Below are positions 1 through 10,286 of a DNA stretch of 64,000 nt, one piece after another. How positions within the stretch are numbered: the first letter of the stretch is position 1; each line of letters starts with the position of its first letter. Source of the stretch: Microbacterium sp. RURRCA19A. Its GTDB lineage: Bacteria; Actinomycetota; Actinomycetes; Actinomycetales; Microbacteriaceae. The notes under the pieces are model-generated. The model saw only the letters and a list, made by a program, of their open reading frames with translations, was not told the origin of the DNA and made no database searches. Both the position numbers and the translations under genes were made by a program. The DNA is taken from NCBI RefSeq assembly GCF_900156455.1, contig NZ_FTNQ01000002.1, positions 682,001 through 746,000 of the forward strand, written 5' to 3'.

Positions 1-30
1 CAGAGTGAAGAACGCGCCCCAAACCCGCGC
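1..30. repeat. Partial palindromic intergenic element at window edge
   Basis: Bases 5-26 resemble the right half of the hairpin at 58738-58773: a GTGAAG loop followed by GCGCCCC and AAACC. The left arm would lie outside the window. The element sits just downstream of the 3' end of the minus-strand sigma factor gene and could act as a transcription stop. This is a similarity judged by eye over about 22 bases. Confidence 0.3.
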
Positions 31-63
31 ACCGGGCGCTCAAACTCGGATACCCGCGCAGCC

Positions 64-1302
64 TCAGCCGCCCAGCGCCTCCGCCTTCCTCCGCAGCAGT
101 GCCGCCTCGCGGGCGTTGCGGGTGAGGTCGGCGGCCTCGAGCAGCGCGGCGCGCGCGTCTTCGACACGGCCCAGGCGCGCGAGCAGTTCGCCGCGCACCG
201 AGGGCAGCAGATGCGAGCCGCGGAGGGGCGTGGCATCCATCCCGTCGACGATCGCGAGCCCCTCCTCGGGGCCGGATGCCATCGACACGGCGACGGCACG
301 ATTGAGCTCGACGACCGGGTTCGCGGTGATCCGGCCGAGCATCTCGTACAGCAGGACAATGCGGTCCCAGTCGGTCTCGTCGACGCTCGCGGCCTCTGCA
401 TGACACAGCGCGATCGCCGCCTGCAGTTGGTAGGGACCGCGACCCTTGCCCAGGGCATCGGCCCCGTCGAGCAGCGCGCGCCCGCGGGCGATCGCCGAGC
501 GGTCCCAGCGGCGTCGATCCTGGTCGACCAGGAGGACGGCATCCCCGTTCCCGTCGACGCGGGCCGCGAACCGGGATGCCTGGAACTCCATGAGCGCGGA
601 CAGCCCGAGCACCTCCGGCTCGCGGGGGAGCAGTCGGTCGAGGACGCGGCCGAGGCGCAGGGCCTCGTGCGCCAGCTCGGTGCGGAGCACCGCGTCGCCC
701 GTGCTCGCGACGTAGCCCTCGGTGAAGATCAGGTACACGACGGTGAGCACCGCCGTGCGTCGCGCGGGCCACTCCGCCGGTTCGGGCACCGCGAACGGCA
801 CGCGGGCGGCGCTGAGCGCTTTCTTCGCCCGGACGATCCGCTGCTGCATCGTCGGAACCGGCACGAGGAAGAGCCGCGCGATCGCCTCCGTGTCGAGGCC
901 GGCCACGACCTTCAGCGTCAACGCCACCTGCGCCTCGCGCGAGAGCACCGGGTGACAGGCGGCGAACACGAGACGCAGCACGTCGTCGTCGATGGGCTCC
1001 CACACGTCGTCGGACACCTCGTCGAGGTCGCCGGCGAGGAGCCGGTACTTCTCGCCGAGGCGTTGCTCGCGCCGCCAGCCGTCGATCGCACGCCGCTTCG
1101 CCACCGCCGTCAGCCACGCCCCGGGGTTCCGGGGGACGCCGTCGCGCCCCCACTGCTCCACGGCCTCGACGAGCGCGTCCTGCGCGAGGTCCTCCGCGGT
1201 GCCGAGGTCGCCGACCACGCGGGCCAGCGCCGCGACGATCCGGGCGCCCTCGATGCGCCAGATCGCCGCGACGCGGCGCGCGACCTCGGGGTCGGGGGTC
1301 AC
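64..1302 (-). CDS. ECF-family RNA polymerase sigma factor with C-terminal extension (ECF42-like)
   Basis: The 412-residue protein has a sigma-70 region 2 (AEDLAQDALVEAVEQW near residue 45), a region 4 HTH around residues 115-170, and a long helical C-terminal extension typical of the large ECF subgroup that neighbours DGPF/YciI proteins. The GTG start at 1302 overlaps the TGA of the upstream YciI gene as GTGA, so the two are probably translationally coupled. The reading frame is open further upstream but only across the YciI gene. In ECF42 relatives no classical anti-sigma is found and control is thought to involve the C-terminal extension. Target genes cannot be inferred here. Confidence 0.9.
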   Translation of the reverse strand: MTPDPEVARRVAAIWRIEGARIVAALARVVGDLGTAEDLAQDALVEAVEQWGRDGVPRNPGAWLTAVAKRRAIDGWRREQRLGEKYRLLAGDLDEVSDDVWEPIDDDVLRLVFAACHPVLSREAQVALTLKVVAGLDTEAIARLFLVPVPTMQQRIVRAKKALSAARVPFAVPEPAEWPARRTAVLTVVYLIFTEGYVASTGDAVLRTELAHEALRLGRVLDRLLPREPEVLGLSALMEFQASRFAARVDGNGDAVLLVDQDRRRWDRSAIARGRALLDGADALGKGRGPYQLQAAIALCHAEAASVDETDWDRIVLLYEMLGRITANPVVELNRAVAVSMASGPEEGLAIVDGMDATPLRGSHLLPSVRGELLARLGRVEDARAALLEAADLTRNAREAALLRRKAEALGG

Positions 1303-1727
1303 CGGCCGGACAGCTCCTCGCGCCAGCCCTCCTCCTTCTGGATGTACTCGTTGTCGGCGAACGCGGCGAAGTCGGTCTCGTCGGTCACGCGGCGGACCTC
1401 GAGCTTGTTGCCGGCGATGAGCGGCGCGCGGCGCGCCCACTCGATCGCCTCGTCGCGCGAGGACACCTCGATGATCCAGAAGCCGTTGAACAGCTCGTGC
1501 GTCTCGCCGTAGGGACCGTCGGTGACAACGGGCTCCTCACCGCCGAACTCGACGACGAAGTTCTGGCTCATGTCCTCGGCGAGGCCGTCGCCGGCGACGA
1601 GCACGCCCGCGGTGATCATGGACTCGTTGTACGCACCCATGTCGTTGATGATCTGCTCGAACGGGATCTGCTTGTACGCCGCGTACGCCTCGTCGGTGCC
1701 GCGCATGATCAGCATGTACTTCGTCAT
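1299..1727 (-). CDS. YciI/DGPF-domain protein
   Basis: A 142-residue YCII-related protein with the ferredoxin-like fold signature MLIMRGTDEAY at the N-terminus and TDGPYGETHELFNGFWIIE in the middle, which is this family's DGPF-type motif. Family members are small soluble proteins, often of unknown reaction, encoded beside ECF sigma factors. Its TGA overlaps the GTG of the sigma gene. A purine-rich ribosome site (GAAGAGAAGAGACC) precedes the ATG at 1727. It could be a ligand-binding partner or a target of the sigma factor. Confidence 0.88.
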   Translation of the reverse strand: MTKYMLIMRGTDEAYAAYKQIPFEQIINDMGAYNESMITAGVLVAGDGLAEDMSQNFVVEFGGEEPVVTDGPYGETHELFNGFWIIEVSSRDEAIEWARRAPLIAGNKLEVRRVTDETDFAAFADNEYIQKEEGWREELSGR

Positions 1728-1845
1728 GGTCTCTTCTCTTCCTCGCTGCCGTGGGTTCCGGGGGAGCGGATGCCTGCCCCTACTATCGCGTCGAACGGCG
1801 ACGGGCGGAATCGACAGAGGGGCGAAAAAAGATCGCCGGATGCCG

Positions 1846-2691
1846 TCAGCCGAAGATCATCGGCAGATCGTCGTCGTCCTCACCGTGCGAGAAGTCGAGG
1901 TCGGCGACGACGGGCACGTGATCGCTGGGCACCTCGCCCTTGCGCTCGTTGCGGTGGATCTCGGCGCCCTGCACGGCGTCGGCGAACGCCGTCGAGCCGA
2001 GGATGAAGTCGATGCGCAGCCCCTCGTTGCGGGGGAAACGCAGCTGCTTGTAGTCCCAGTAGGTGTAGCCGGTGGGGATGAGCGGACGCACCACGTCGGT
2101 GAGTCCCGCGGACTCGAAGGCGGCGAACGCGGCGCGCTCGGGCGGCGAGACGTGCGTGGTCACGCCCTCGATCACGGTGGGGTCGCCGTTGTCGGCATCC
2201 GTGGGGGCGATGTTGAAGTCGCCGGTCAGGGCCAGCGGGAGACCGGGGTTCGCCGCGAGGGTGTCCTCGGTGTGGCGGCGGAGGGCCTCGAGCCAGTCGA
2301 GCTTGTAACGGTAGTGCGGATCGTCGAGACCGCGGCCGTTCGGCACGTACAGGCTCCACACGCGCACGCCGTCGATCGTGGCGCCGATCGCGCGCGCCTC
2401 TTTCGGCAGGTCGGGGCCTTCTTTGCCCTTCTCGAACCCGGGCATCCCGGGGAACCCGATCTCGACGTCCTCGATCGGCTCACGGCTCGCGATCGCGACA
2501 CCGTTCCACTGGTTCAGCCCGTGCGCGACCACGTGGTACCCGGCCTCCTCGAACGCCGCGTACGGGAACTGCTCCGTCTTGCACTTGATCTCCTGCATCG
2601 CCAGAACGTCGATGTGCTCGCGCACGGCGAACTCGACGGTGCGGGCGACGCGGGCGCGGACGGAGTTGACGTTCCAGGTGGCCAGGCGCAT
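1846..2691 (-). CDS. xthA: Exodeoxyribonuclease III
   Basis: A 281-residue exonuclease III/AP endonuclease acting in base-excision repair on abasic sites and 3' blocked ends. All family motifs are visible: ATWNVNSVRAR at the N-terminus, QEIKC with the metal-binding Glu, YVPNGR, GDFNIAP, RIDFILG and the C-terminal SDHVPV with the catalytic Asp-His. The length is normal for XthA. The ATG at 2691 was preferred over a longer frame because TAGGCT lies 7 nt upstream, suggesting a leaderless message, and family homology begins at this Met. It is divergent from pyrE. Confidence 0.95.
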   Translation of the reverse strand: MRLATWNVNSVRARVARTVEFAVREHIDVLAMQEIKCKTEQFPYAAFEEAGYHVVAHGLNQWNGVAIASREPIEDVEIGFPGMPGFEKGKEGPDLPKEARAIGATIDGVRVWSLYVPNGRGLDDPHYRYKLDWLEALRRHTEDTLAANPGLPLALTGDFNIAPTDADNGDPTVIEGVTTHVSPPERAAFAAFESAGLTDVVRPLIPTGYTYWDYKQLRFPRNEGLRIDFILGSTAFADAVQGAEIHRNERKGEVPSDHVPVVADLDFSHGEDDDDLPMIFG

Positions 2692-2698
2692 GGCATCC

Positions 2699-2704
2699 AG
2701 CCTA
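2699..2704 (-). promoter_or_regulatory. -10 box of xthA (TAGGCT), leaderless
   Basis: TAGGCT on the minus strand lies 7 nt before the xthA ATG, placing the likely transcription start at the start codon. Confidence 0.55.
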
Positions 2705-2740
2705 CTTTCGGGCGGCGACATCGCCGGGCGGTCGGCCGTG

Positions 2741-2947
2741 TCAGCCGCGCGGAGTTCGTCGGCGACACGCCGTTCTCGTCCGCGTCGGTGCCGCGTGTCG
2801 CGGAGGTACTCCGCGGGACGGATGACGCGGCCTCCGGGCCGCGTCCCTGGTCGCGCGTACCGTCCTGCGGAGCCGGCGGACGACACGCCGTCGGTGGCCG
2901 TTCGTGCCCGGTGTGTCGGTCACGAACTCCGCGGGACGGATGCCGCG
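2741..2947. repeat. Short direct and inverted repeats between xthA and pyrE
   Basis: This intergenic stretch holds a 17-bp direct repeat ACTCCGCGGGACGGATG at 2808-2824 and 2926-2942. Its core also occurs inverted near 2747 (CGCGGAGTTCGT versus ACGAACTCCGCG near 2923). GACACGCCG recurs near 2763 and 2882. No coding frame is credible across it. It may be a degenerate repeat element or the control region of the divergent xthA/pyrE pair. Confidence 0.5.
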
Positions 2948-2960
2948 AACCGCGGCGCAA

Positions 2961-2966
2961 TAGACT
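2961..2966 (+). promoter_or_regulatory. -10 box of pyrE (TAGACT), leaderless
   Basis: TAGACT ends 7 nt before the pyrE GTG and no Shine-Dalgarno fits between them, so the transcript probably begins at the start codon. Confidence 0.55.
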
Positions 2967-2973
2967 CGACGCC

Positions 2974-3552
2974 GTGACTGCCGCCTCCACGCCCGAGCTC
3001 GAAGCCGACCGCCAGGCCCTCATCGGCCTCATCAACGCCGAGGCGGTGTTCCACGGCGACTTCACGCTCTCCAGCGGCAAGAAGGCGACCTACTACGTCG
3101 ACATGCGCAAGCTCACGCTCGACCACCGTGCCGCCCCCGCGATCGGCCGTCTCGTGCTCGACCTCGTGAAGGACCTCGACGGTGTCGTCGCCGTCGGTGG
3201 GCTCACGCTCGGCGCCGACCCGATCGCCAACGCCGTGATGCACGAGTCGGTGCACGCGGGTCACCCGCTCGACGCGTTCGTCGTGCGCAAGGAGCCCAAG
3301 GACCACGGCCGCGGCCGTCAAATCGAGGGCGCCGACGTCAAGGGCAAGCGCGTCGTCGTGGTCGAGGACACCTCCACGACCGGCCAGTCGGCTCTCAAGG
3401 CCGTCGAAGCGCTGCGCCGCGAGGGCGCCGAGGTTGTCGCCGTCGCCGTCATCGTCGACCGCAAGACCGGCGCGCAGGCCGCGATCGAGGCCGAGGGCCT
3501 GCAGTGGCTGGCATCCATCGACCTCGACGACCTGGGCCTGCAGCCGCAGTAA
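2974..3552 (+). CDS. pyrE: Orotate phosphoribosyltransferase
   Basis: A 192-residue enzyme converting orotate and PRPP to OMP in pyrimidine synthesis. Visible signatures are FTLSSGKKATYYVDMRK near the N-terminus, GGLTLGADPIANAV, RKEPKDHGRGRQIEG (flexible loop) and the PRPP-binding VVVVEDTSTTGQS. The length is typical. The GTG at 2974 is chosen because the family N-terminus begins shortly after it and a -10 box sits just upstream. A longer in-frame extension crosses the repeat-rich region and has no homology. Confidence 0.95.
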   Translation: MTAASTPELEADRQALIGLINAEAVFHGDFTLSSGKKATYYVDMRKLTLDHRAAPAIGRLVLDLVKDLDGVVAVGGLTLGADPIANAVMHESVHAGHPLDAFVVRKEPKDHGRGRQIEGADVKGKRVVVVEDTSTTGQSALKAVEALRREGAEVVAVAVIVDRKTGAQAAIEAEGLQWLASIDLDDLGLQPQ

Positions 3553-3569
3553 TCCGTCGACGCGCGCGA

Positions 3570-3639
3570 GAACAGGCGATTCGCCGAGCACAGGACCGTC
3601 TCGGCACGGACCGTCCTGTTACCGAACGATGGCCTGTTC
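3570..3639. terminator. Nested inverted repeats between converging genes
   Basis: GAACAGGC (3570-3577) pairs with GCCTGTTC (3632-3639), and inside them ACAGGAC (3590-3596) pairs with GTCCTGT (3613-3619). The structure sits between the 3' ends of pyrE and the small minus-strand membrane gene, where a two-way terminator would be expected. There is no T-run. Confidence 0.4.
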
Positions 3640-3671
3640 CCGAACCGGATGCCACGCGCCGGCCGCGCGGA

Positions 3672-3812
3672 TCAGTCGGTGCCGTCGCCCGGACCGTCGA
3701 ACGGATCGCGATGGTCCCCGCGACGCGACCGCCGCCACTGCACGAGGAACGCGACCAACGTGCCCGCGGTGATCAGGAAAGCGGTGAGCAGCCAGAGCGT
3801 GCGGTCGTCCAT
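3672..3812 (-). CDS. Small single-pass membrane protein
   Basis: A 46-residue frame beginning MDDRTLWLLTAFLITAG, with one hydrophobic segment (about residues 6-24), a basic stop-transfer QWRRSRRG and a charged polar tail. An AGGAG ribosome site lies 6 nt before the ATG. It starts 12 nt after the stop of the upstream YdeI-like gene, so it is probably the last gene of that operon. No family is recognised. Confidence 0.6.
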   Translation of the reverse strand: MDDRTLWLLTAFLITAGTLVAFLVQWRRSRRGDHRDPFDGPGDGTD

Positions 3813-3824
3813 GGGATCTCCTGG

Positions 3825-4400
3825 TCAGGCGGGGCGTGTACCCGCGGCGGCGTCGGCCACGATCTTGGCGATCCGCGTGGCACGGGTCTGCGGCCGGACG
3901 GCCATCGCGATCTGCGTGAGCCCGAACTTGCGGGCCGAGGGCGGGAACGCGTCCCAGTTCGCCCGGGCCGCGGGCACGGCGTCGAGAGCGGCCGTCAACT
4001 CGGGCGGCTCGATGCCCGCCTCGGGCCCGTCGAGGATCTCCCACGCGCCGTTCGCGCGCGCGACCTCCAGCGCGCGGAGTCCGGCCGGTCGCAGGCTCCC
4101 CTCGGCCTCGAGCCGGGCGATGCGGGCCTTGTTCGTCGCCGCCCACCCGCTGGTCGCGCGGCGGGGAGCGAACCACAGCCCCGAGCTCAGCTCGTCGAAC
4201 ACCCGCACGGGGCCGTCGATCCACCCGAAGCACAGCGCCTCGCAGATCGCCTCTTCGTACTCGACGTAGCGCCCCGCGTGGGCGCCCCGGCCGCGCAGCA
4301 GCCACGCGCCCTTCGACACGGTGTGGTTCTCTTCGAGCCAGCGGCCCCACTCGGCGGCGTCGAGCGCCGTGACCTTCACCCCGTCGTCGAGCGCGCCCAC
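3825..4400 (-). CDS. YdeI/OmpD-associated family protein
   Basis: A 191-residue soluble protein of the YdeI (bacteriocin-protection) family. Evidence is the N-terminal region with EWGRWLEENHTVSKGAWL, the EEAICEALCFGWIDG segment and the APRRATSGWAATNKARIARL block, which is the family hallmark. The biochemical role is not established. The GTG start at 4400 lies one base after the TGA of the HAD phosphatase gene, so the two are coupled. Confidence 0.85.
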   Translation of the reverse strand: MGALDDGVKVTALDAAEWGRWLEENHTVSKGAWLLRGRGAHAGRYVEYEEAICEALCFGWIDGPVRVFDELSSGLWFAPRRATSGWAATNKARIARLEAEGSLRPAGLRALEVARANGAWEILDGPEAGIEPPELTAALDAVPAARANWDAFPPSARKFGLTQIAMAVRPQTRATRIAKIVADAAAGTRPA

Positions 4401-4401
4401 G

Positions 4402-5232
4402 TCACAGGCCTTCGGCCAGGCCCTCTTCGCCGTCGGCGAGGTCGGACTCGACCGGCTCGTCGCGAACCAGGTCGGCGACGGATGCCAGGATCTCGTCGGG
4501 GCGGAACGGGTACTTCTCGATCTCGCTCTGGTCGCTGATGCCCGTCATCACCAGGACGGTGTGCAGCCCCGCCTCGATGCCGGCCACGATGTCGGTGTCC
4601 ATCCGGTCGCCGATCATGCCGGTGTTCTCGGAGTGCGCGCCGATCCGGTTGAGCGCCGAACGGAACATCATGGGGTTCGGCTTGCCGACGATGTACGGCT
4701 CTTTGCCGGTCGCCTTCGTGATCAGCGCGGCGATCGCCCCCGTCGCGGGGAGCACCCCCTCGGTCGAGGGGCCCGTGGCATCCGGGTTCGTGGCGATGAA
4801 ACGGGCGCCGTCGCGGATGAAGCGGATGGCCTTCGTGATCGCCTCGAACGAGTAGTTGCGCGTCTCGCCGACCACCACGTAGTCGGGGTGGGTCTCGGTC
4901 ATGATGAAACCGGCCTCGTGCAGCGCCGTGGTGAGTCCCGCCTCGCCGATGACGAAGGCGGAGCCGCCGGGCATCTGCGAGCGCAGGAAGTCGGCCGTGG
5001 CCAGCGCCGAGGTCCAGATCGAGGACTCGGGCACCACGAGACCCGATGACCGCAGCCGTGCGCTCAGGTCGCGCGGAGTGAAGATCGAGTTGTTGGTCAG
5101 CACCAGGAACGGGGTGCCTTCGGCGCGCCACTGCGCGAGCAGTTCGGACGCACCGGGGATCGGGGTGTTCTCGTGGACGAGCACGCCGTCCATGTCGGTC
5201 AGCCAGCACTCCACGTCGCCACGGGTTCGCAT
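4402..5232 (-). CDS. HAD-IIA family phosphatase (NagD-like)
   Basis: A 276-residue HAD hydrolase of the NagD/p-nitrophenylphosphatase type. Motif I is DMDGVL (residues 13-18), motif II is TNNS, the conserved Lys lies in GKPNP and motif III is GDRMDTDI. A C2 cap lies between motifs II and III. The likely reaction is dephosphorylation of small sugar phosphates or nucleotides; the substrate is unknown. The start at 5232 is supported by TAGGCT 6 nt upstream. Confidence 0.92.
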   Translation of the reverse strand: MRTRGDVECWLTDMDGVLVHENTPIPGASELLAQWRAEGTPFLVLTNNSIFTPRDLSARLRSSGLVVPESSIWTSALATADFLRSQMPGGSAFVIGEAGLTTALHEAGFIMTETHPDYVVVGETRNYSFEAITKAIRFIRDGARFIATNPDATGPSTEGVLPATGAIAALITKATGKEPYIVGKPNPMMFRSALNRIGAHSENTGMIGDRMDTDIVAGIEAGLHTVLVMTGISDQSEIEKYPFRPDEILASVADLVRDEPVESDLADGEEGLAEGL

Positions 5233-5238
5233 GCGATC

Positions 5239-5244
5239 AGCCTA
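5239..5244 (-). promoter_or_regulatory. -10 box of HAD phosphatase operon (TAGGCT), leaderless
   Basis: TAGGCT on the minus strand ends 6 nt before the ATG at 5232. It would drive the HAD, YdeI and small membrane genes. Confidence 0.5.
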
Positions 5245-5280
5245 TCTCCGGGGTCCGACACGACCGTGGGGCAAAAGCTC

Positions 5281-5307
5281 GGGCCGCCGACGCGAGGTCG
5301 GCGGCCC
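5281..5307 (-). terminator. Terminator of the CsbD-like gene
   Basis: A perfect 11-bp stem GGGCCGCCGAC/GTCGGCGGCCC with a 5-nt loop lies 17 nt past the csbD-like stop. On the minus strand the stem is followed by GAGCTTTTGC, giving a short T-run. Confidence 0.75.
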
Positions 5308-5323
5308 GTTTGAACGCGGCGAT

Positions 5324-5494
5324 TTACTTGAAGGCGTCCTTGACGTTCTCGCCGGCCTTCTTCGCGTCGGCCTTGACCTGGTCGGCCTTGCCCTCGGCGG
5401 CGAGCTTGTCGTTGTCGGTGGCGTTGCCGATGGCTTCCTTCGCCTTGCCCACGATGTCCTGAGCGGCGTTCTTGATCTTGTCGTCGAGACCCAT
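5324..5494 (-). CDS. CsbD family stress-associated protein
   Basis: A 56-residue, highly charged, helical protein beginning MGLDDKIKNAAQDIVGKAKE, matching the CsbD-like family of general-stress proteins (sigma-B regulon in Bacillus). Lys/Ala-rich repeats and absence of Cys and Trp are typical. The start at 5494 has AGGAA upstream. A longer in-frame extension has no homology. It is monocistronic, ends in a strong terminator and diverges from the SDR at 5683. Confidence 0.85.
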   Translation of the reverse strand: MGLDDKIKNAAQDIVGKAKEAIGNATDNDKLAAEGKADQVKADAKKAGENVKDAFK

Positions 5495-5670
5495 GATCGG
5501 TTCCTTCCCTGGAATGACGTCGTCGCGCCGGGTGATGGCCGCGGCGGAGCCGGTGTGCTCACTCCTCAGACGCATCGACCAGGCCATTCGTCACACGACC
5601 GAGCGAAAAAGTTCACGAGATCGGTATTCCGCATCCGGAATGCACCCGTGACGGCGTCGAGAGAGATCGT

Positions 5671-5676
5671 TAGGGT
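5671..5676 (+). promoter_or_regulatory. -10 box of SDR gene (TAGGGT), leaderless
   Basis: TAGGGT ends 6 nt before the GTG at 5683. Confidence 0.5.
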
Positions 5677-5682
5677 CGAAGG

Positions 5683-6630
5683 GTGGCACGCGACGAGTGG
5701 GACCCCCGGAACCTTCCCGACCTCACGGGCCGCGCGTACCTCGTCACCGGGGCGACCCGCGGACTCGGCTACTTCGCGTGCGAGCAGCTGGCCGGCGCGG
5801 GCGCGCACGTGCTGCTGACCGGCCGGAACCCCAATCGGCTCATGCTCGCGAAAGAGGCGGTGCGCCGGACGCACCCGGATGCCTCCATCGAGACGCTCTT
5901 GCTCGACACGAGCAATCTCGGGTCGGTGCGCGCCGCCGCGGCGACGGTCCGGGCGCGGGGCCGTCTCGACGGGCTGCTGATGAACGCCGGCATCGTGCAC
6001 CCGCCCAAGACCCGCGAGTTGTCGGGCGGACACGAGAAGGTCTTCGCCACGAACGTGCTCGGACATTTCGCGCTCGCGGGAGAACTGCTGACCCCGCTGG
6101 CCACCGCGCGCGGCCGGATGGTGTGGGTCGGCAGCATGTCCACCTCGCTCTGGAAGCACGTCCCCACCGACCCCGAGCTCGTCGACGGATACACGCCGTG
6201 GCGCGCGTACGTGCAGTCCAAAGCGGCGACGACGATGCTCGCGCTCGAGGCCGACCGGCGGCTGAAGGCGCACAGCGTGCCGGTCGAGAGCCTGGTCGCC
6301 CACCCGGGATACTCCACGAGCGGCCGGACCCGTGGCATCCGGGGCGTGAACGAACCCACGCGCCTCACGCGCTTCGTCGACAACCTGCAGGCCGCGTTCA
6401 CGCAGAGCAAGGACGAGGGGGCGTGGGCGCTGGTGCGCGCGCTGGTCGATCCGCTCGCCGAGGGCGGCTCGATGTACGGACCGGCGCAGGTCGTGCGCGG
6501 TGCCCCGCGTCGGGCGACCCCCGCGCGGCTGACGCGTGACGGCTCCCTCAGCGCCGACCTGTGGCGGGCGTGCGAGACCGCGACGCACGTCCGGTGGCCG
6601 TTCGAGCGGGTGCGCCGCACGGCATCTTGA
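5683..6630 (+). CDS. Short-chain dehydrogenase/reductase
   Basis: A 315-residue SDR with the cofactor motif TGATRGLG (residues 22-29), the NAG motif (NAGIVHPP), the serine of WVGSMS and the YVQSK catalytic Tyr/Lys. The extended C-terminus (FxQSKDEGAWALVRALVDP) resembles retinol-dehydrogenase/protochlorophyllide-reductase-like actinobacterial SDRs. The substrate is unknown. It stands alone between CsbD and the P-type ATPase. Confidence 0.88.
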   Translation: MARDEWDPRNLPDLTGRAYLVTGATRGLGYFACEQLAGAGAHVLLTGRNPNRLMLAKEAVRRTHPDASIETLLLDTSNLGSVRAAAATVRARGRLDGLLMNAGIVHPPKTRELSGGHEKVFATNVLGHFALAGELLTPLATARGRMVWVGSMSTSLWKHVPTDPELVDGYTPWRAYVQSKAATTMLALEADRRLKAHSVPVESLVAHPGYSTSGRTRGIRGVNEPTRLTRFVDNLQAAFTQSKDEGAWALVRALVDPLAEGGSMYGPAQVVRGAPRRATPARLTRDGSLSADLWRACETATHVRWPFERVRRTAS

Positions 6631-6660
6631 ATCCGTCGCCGCGATGTCGGGACGTGCCTC

Positions 6661-6666
6661 TACAGT
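6661..6666 (+). promoter_or_regulatory. -10 box of P-type ATPase gene (TACAGT), leaderless
   Basis: TACAGT ends 6 nt before the ATG at 6673. Confidence 0.5.
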
Positions 6667-6672
6667 GATCGC

Positions 6673-9159
<2,487 letters not shown>

Positions 9160-9638
9160 CGTCGCGCCGCCGGCGGGATCCACACCGCGGCGAGCACCGC
9201 CACCGCCGCCAGCAGGGCGGCGATGATCGTCGGGTCGAGCTCGGTGAGGGCGAGTGCGAGAGCCTGCAGAACGACGAGCAGCGACAGGTACGCGGTCAAC
9301 AGGTTCCGCGCCAGCCGGCTGCCGCGAGCGAGCGACGAGCCTCCGGCGACCGTGAGCAGGCCCAGCAGGATGGTCGCCGCGCCGACGAGCGACACGGGCA
9401 GCACGTCATCGGCATCCACCTGGTAGCGGGCCAGCAGGACGAGGATGCCGAGCGCGGTGTTCGCGAAACCGCCGACGTACACGAGCGCCACCGCCACGGT
9501 GACGGGGAGGGGGCGGCGGGCCGCGGTGGTGCTGGTCATGGATGCCTCCCTGGGGGCTCGGTGGGAGCCGGTGGGGTCAGCGTAACGGCGGTCACCGCCG
9601 CGCGAGGGAGAAGAGCGGTGCGGAGCGCGCGAGCGGAC

Positions 9639-10274
9639 TCAGCGCGTGAGCCAGACCGACGCGCCGGCGCCTTCGGGCAGGGCGACCTCGACGCCGTCGG
9701 CGCGGACGACGTCGCCCGAGACGACCTCGAGTTCGTGGCCCACGTCGATCCGGCGTTCCACGAGCGCCCGGAGCAGCTCGGGGTCGCGGTCGCTCACGCG
9801 CAGCACGCGCCCCGAGTGACCGGATGCCGCGTCCTGCAGCAGCACGAAGGGCTCGCGGTGCACCGCGCCGGTGGCATCCGGGATCGCATCCCCGTGCGGG
9901 TCGAACCGCGGGCGCCCGAGCCGATCGTCGATGCCCTCGAGCAGGCGGTCGCTGAGCGAGTGCTCGAGCACCTCGGCCTCGTCGTGCACCTCGTCCCACG
10001 AGTAGCGGAACTCGCGGACGAGCCAGGTCTCGATCAGGCGGTGGCGGCGGATGACGGACGCCGCACGCCGTTCGCCGGCGGCCGTGAGCGAGACGGGGCC
10101 ATAGGGCCGATGACTGACCAACCCCTGCGCGGCCAGCTTCTTCACCATCTCGGTGACGCTGGACGGGGCCAGGCCCAGCACTCCGGCGAGCTGCGAGGGC
10201 GTGATCGGGTCGTCCTGCCACTCGGTGTGGTGGTAGATGGCCTTGAGATAGTCGTCGGCCACGGGCGATTCCAC
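9639..10274 (-). CDS. mntR: Manganese-dependent DtxR/MntR-family repressor
   Basis: A 211-residue metalloregulator: winged HTH (TPSQLAGVLGLAPSSVTEMVKKL, residues 26-48), dimerisation/metal-binding domain with HDEAEVLEHSLSD and RFDPHGDAIP, and a C-terminal SH3-like FeoA-type domain. Family members repress transport genes when loaded with Mn(II) or Fe(II). Pairing with mntH 9 bases upstream supports Mn control. The GTG at 10274 has TAGGCT 6 nt upstream, inside the mntH stop region, so it may have its own leaderless promoter as well as read-through from mntH. Confidence 0.88.
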   Translation of the reverse strand: MESPVADDYLKAIYHHTEWQDDPITPSQLAGVLGLAPSSVTEMVKKLAAQGLVSHRPYGPVSLTAAGERRAASVIRRHRLIETWLVREFRYSWDEVHDEAEVLEHSLSDRLLEGIDDRLGRPRFDPHGDAIPDATGAVHREPFVLLQDAASGHSGRVLRVSDRDPELLRALVERRIDVGHELEVVSGDVVRADGVEVALPEGAGASVWLTR

Positions 10275-10280
10275 GCCCTC

Positions 10281-10286
10281 AGCCTA
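10281..10286 (-). promoter_or_regulatory. -10 box of mntR (TAGGCT) overlapping mntH stop
   Basis: TAGGCT ends 6 nt before the mntR GTG; its first three bases are the TAG stop of mntH. Confidence 0.45.
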
